This document shows positions 58,887-60,344 of a stretch of DNA of 60,344 bases, in pieces. A program made the translations under genes and the position numbers. The notes under the pieces were generated by a model. It saw nothing but the letters and a program-made list of their open reading frames with translations, searched no databases and had not been told where the DNA came from. Each line of letters starts with the position of its first letter. Within the stretch, counting starts at the first letter, position 1. This DNA comes from an uncultured Cuneatibacter sp. (lineage in GTDB: Bacteria > Bacillota > Clostridia > Lachnospirales > Lachnospiraceae), in NCBI GenBank assembly GCA_934234215.1, contig CAKQHB010000018.1, positions 1 to 60,344 on the forward strand, written 5' to 3'.

Positions 58887-59423
58887 TTATTTCTGATACT
58901 TTACCTTGTAGGCTAACAACGCGGAAATTGTCTTTGTATCCTCAATCTCTCTGGAGAAAATTTTCTGCTCCAGTTCTTCCATCGTATACGCTTCCACATC
59001 CAGAAACTCATCTTCGTCCAGATGCTGTTTGGTCGGGACGAGATCCGTTGCCACATAAACATCAATAAACTCATCGCAGTATGCAATGGCCGTGCGCAAT
59101 GTCAGCAACAGCTCCAGATGATCGCTGTGATAACCGGTCTCCTCCTCCAGCTCTCTGGATGCCGTCGTCAGAGTCGGCTCTGTCAGAGAGTCTCTGCTTC
59201 CTGCCGGAATCTCCAGTGTCTGGCGGTCTGCGGTGTTGCGGTATTGTCTCACCATCAACAGCTTGCCGTCATCCCGCACCGCAATAACAGCTGCAGCGCC
59301 CTTGTGCTTTAAAAAGTCCCACTGTACGACTCTGCCATCCGGCAGCTGAATATCATCTTCGTAAAAATCCAGCACATGTCCCTTCTGTACCAGATGCCTT
59401 CCCACTCTCTTTACTACATCCAT
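58887..59423 (-). CDS. Nudix hydrolase, ADP-ribose pyrophosphatase type
   Basis: A 178-residue cytoplasmic hydrolase. The Nudix box reads GSRDSLTEPTLTTASRELEEETGY at about 75-98 (AG start, E, x7, REL-EEETG); the loop after the Gly is one residue longer than the strict consensus. N-terminal DFYEDDIQLPDGRVVQWDFLKHKGAAAVIAV fits ADP-ribose/NDP-sugar pyrophosphatases. GGAGG with an 8-base gap selects the ATG at 59423. Between proC and xerD in one run of minus-strand genes. Confidence 0.9.
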   Translation of the reverse strand: MDVVKRVGRHLVQKGHVLDFYEDDIQLPDGRVVQWDFLKHKGAAAVIAVRDDGKLLMVRQYRNTADRQTLEIPAGSRDSLTEPTLTTASRELEEETGYHSDHLELLLTLRTAIAYCDEFIDVYVATDLVPTKQHLDEDEFLDVEAYTMEELEQKIFSREIEDTKTISALLAYKVKYQK

Positions 59424-59442
59424 TGTCTTTTCCTCCAACTGA

Positions 59443-60240
59443 TTATTTCAGATTATTGCACTTGTCATAGCAGCGCTCAGTTGCTTTCATGATCGCACTG
59501 CGGAAACCATACTCTTCCAGCGCCTCTACGCCCTGAATCGTCGTGCCGCCGGGAGAGCATACCATATCTTTCAACTCACCGGGATGCTTGCCGGTCTCCA
59601 GCACCATTTTCGCGGCACCCACTGCCATCTGTGCTGCAAAGGAATATGCCTTATCCCGTGGCATTCCATACTTTACAACACTGTCTGCCAGTGCTTCGAT
59701 GAACATATATACATATGCCGGGGAACTGCCGCTGGCGCACGTCACTGCATTGATCAGATTCTCCGGAATGACTTCCATCCGTCCAAAAGAAGAGAAGAAA
59801 CGGGCAATCTCCTGTTTTTCTTCCTCGGTAAATTGACTCTCATCATAGCAGACACCGCTCATGCCCTCTCCGATCAGCGCCGGAGTATTCGGCATCGCCC
59901 GGACAATCCGCTTGTCATAGCCCAGCGCTTCCTGCAGATCTGCAATCGCATATCCCGGAGCGATGGAGATGACAATCTGATCTCTCGTGACAATGTTTTC
60001 AATGTTTTTCAGAACTGTCGGGTAAAACTGCGGCTTTACAGCCAGCACCAGCATCTTTGCGCCATTTGCACACTCTGCATTGGAATCCACAAACCGGACG
60101 CTGGTCTCCTCGTATACCTGATGCACCCTTTTCTCATTTGTATCTGCAAAGATAATATCCGCCTTGTCATACAGACGCAGCGCACCCTGCAGCATTGCGT
60201 AGCCCATGTTTCCCATTCCAATAAAACCGATTTTTGCCAT
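59443..60240 (-). CDS. proC: Pyrroline-5-carboxylate reductase
   Basis: A 265-residue NAD(P)H-dependent enzyme, last step of proline synthesis. N-terminal Rossmann motif GFIGMGNMG, central KRIVRAMPNTPALIGEGMSG, and C-terminal CASGSSPAYVYMFIEALADS and VCSPGGTTIQGVEALEE are the family hallmarks. Length is standard. GAGGAGAG lies before the ATG. It is the first gene of the run proC-Nudix-xerD-feoB; the upstream region holds three abutting small hairpins, and proA/proB are not in the window. Confidence 0.96.
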   Translation of the reverse strand: MAKIGFIGMGNMGYAMLQGALRLYDKADIIFADTNEKRVHQVYEETSVRFVDSNAECANGAKMLVLAVKPQFYPTVLKNIENIVTRDQIVISIAPGYAIADLQEALGYDKRIVRAMPNTPALIGEGMSGVCYDESQFTEEEKQEIARFFSSFGRMEVIPENLINAVTCASGSSPAYVYMFIEALADSVVKYGMPRDKAYSFAAQMAVGAAKMVLETGKHPGELKDMVCSPGGTTIQGVEALEEYGFRSAIMKATERCYDKCNNLK

Positions 60241-60272
60241 AGTCCTCTCCTCTATTTGTTAAAGTATAAATA

Positions 60273-60319
60273 GAATCCTGCTCCGCAGGATTCTCCGCCT
60301 GCGGCGGATCGCGAAGCGA
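60273..60319. repeat. Three abutting short hairpins at the right edge
   Basis: GAATCCTGC/GCAGGATTC (60273-60293), TCCGCC/GGCGGA (60294-60308) and TCGC/GCGA (60309-60319), each with a 3-nt loop, follow without spacers. The remaining bases to 60344 (with CCGCCGC) may continue the structure outside the window. No T-run, so not an obvious terminator; it may be a repetitive palindromic element. Confidence 0.6.
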
Positions 60320-60344
60320 CAAATTCTGTTCCGCCGCAGTGCGA

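Noticed and set aside
1..60344. CRISPR arrays, tRNA genes, insertion sequences, riboswitches
   Set aside because: No direct repeats with regular spacers, no cloverleaf with CCA-type end, no transposase and no leader long enough with a recognised aptamer were seen by reading. A dedicated search (covariance models) was not possible.

Overview
The window reads as a chromosome segment of a low-to-mid GC, Gram-positive anaerobe of the class Clostridia, most like Lachnospiraceae. I infer this from gene content and the style of the proteins: two lipoteichoic-acid-synthase-like sulfatases, DacF-type carboxypeptidases, a Clostridia-type Tad pilus locus with a DUF5702-like protein, the order cmk-ispH-rpsA, a FeoA-FeoB fusion, a sodium-pumping decarboxylase cluster and a type Ic aspartate aminotransferase. 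Shine-Dalgarno sequences are strong and promoters are close to TTGACA-17-TATAAT. I found no tRNA or rRNA gene, CRISPR array, transposase or prophage.

Layout. 1-2.3 kb: an OmpR-type response regulator and histidine kinase, followed at the left edge by rRNA-operon-like tandem promoter elements firing out of the window. 2.5-7.3 kb: a small protein resembling a decayed serine-recombinase catalytic domain, then pgi, a membrane protein, mtnN, and a TSCPD protein with a stand-alone murG. 7.3-17.6 kb: on the minus strand a Tad pilus operon in the order tadZ, tadA, tadB, tadC, flp, DUF5702-like, TadE-like, prepilin peptidase, small membrane protein, FHA protein, running on into a rhomboid protease and a HIT protein. 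It has a consensus promoter and a leader holding a strong ribosome site followed by ATG-TAA. 17.7-20 kb: yaaL, an unknown protein, and a lone fucose/arabinose-isomerase-family gene. 20.1-23.6 kb: a tiny Cys/Gly-rich membrane protein and a three-gene ABC exporter. 23.6-30.8 kb: a wall-synthesis set (U32 protein, FtsW/RodA, PBP) and ruvA-ruvB-zapA. 30.9-38 kb: a YprB-like nuclease, the first LtaS-like enzyme, and HI0933-family flavoprotein-cmk-ispH-rpsA. 38.1-43.4 kb: a sodium-pump decarboxylase operon with two different carboxyltransferases. 43.5-54.3 kb: two D-Ala-D-Ala carboxypeptidases, cardiolipin synthase, scpA-scpB, a phosphoesterase, an aminotransferase and the second LtaS-like enzyme. 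54.4-60.3 kb: DAHP synthase, then feoB, xerD, a Nudix hydrolase and proC.

Most of the segment is housekeeping: cell envelope (murG, PBP, FtsW/RodA, two DacF, two LtaS, cls), chromosome maintenance (ruvAB, scpAB, xerD, zapA) and central metabolism. The accessory-looking parts are the Tad locus, the Cys-rich peptide with its ABC exporter, the recombinase relic and a 181-nt imperfect palindrome after cls. No gene set is convincingly a new system. The best candidates for a second look are the Cys/Gly-rich protein plus exporter, the Tad operon with its fused Cys-motif domains and FHA/rhomboid tail, the decarboxylase operon with a shared pump, and the long palindrome.
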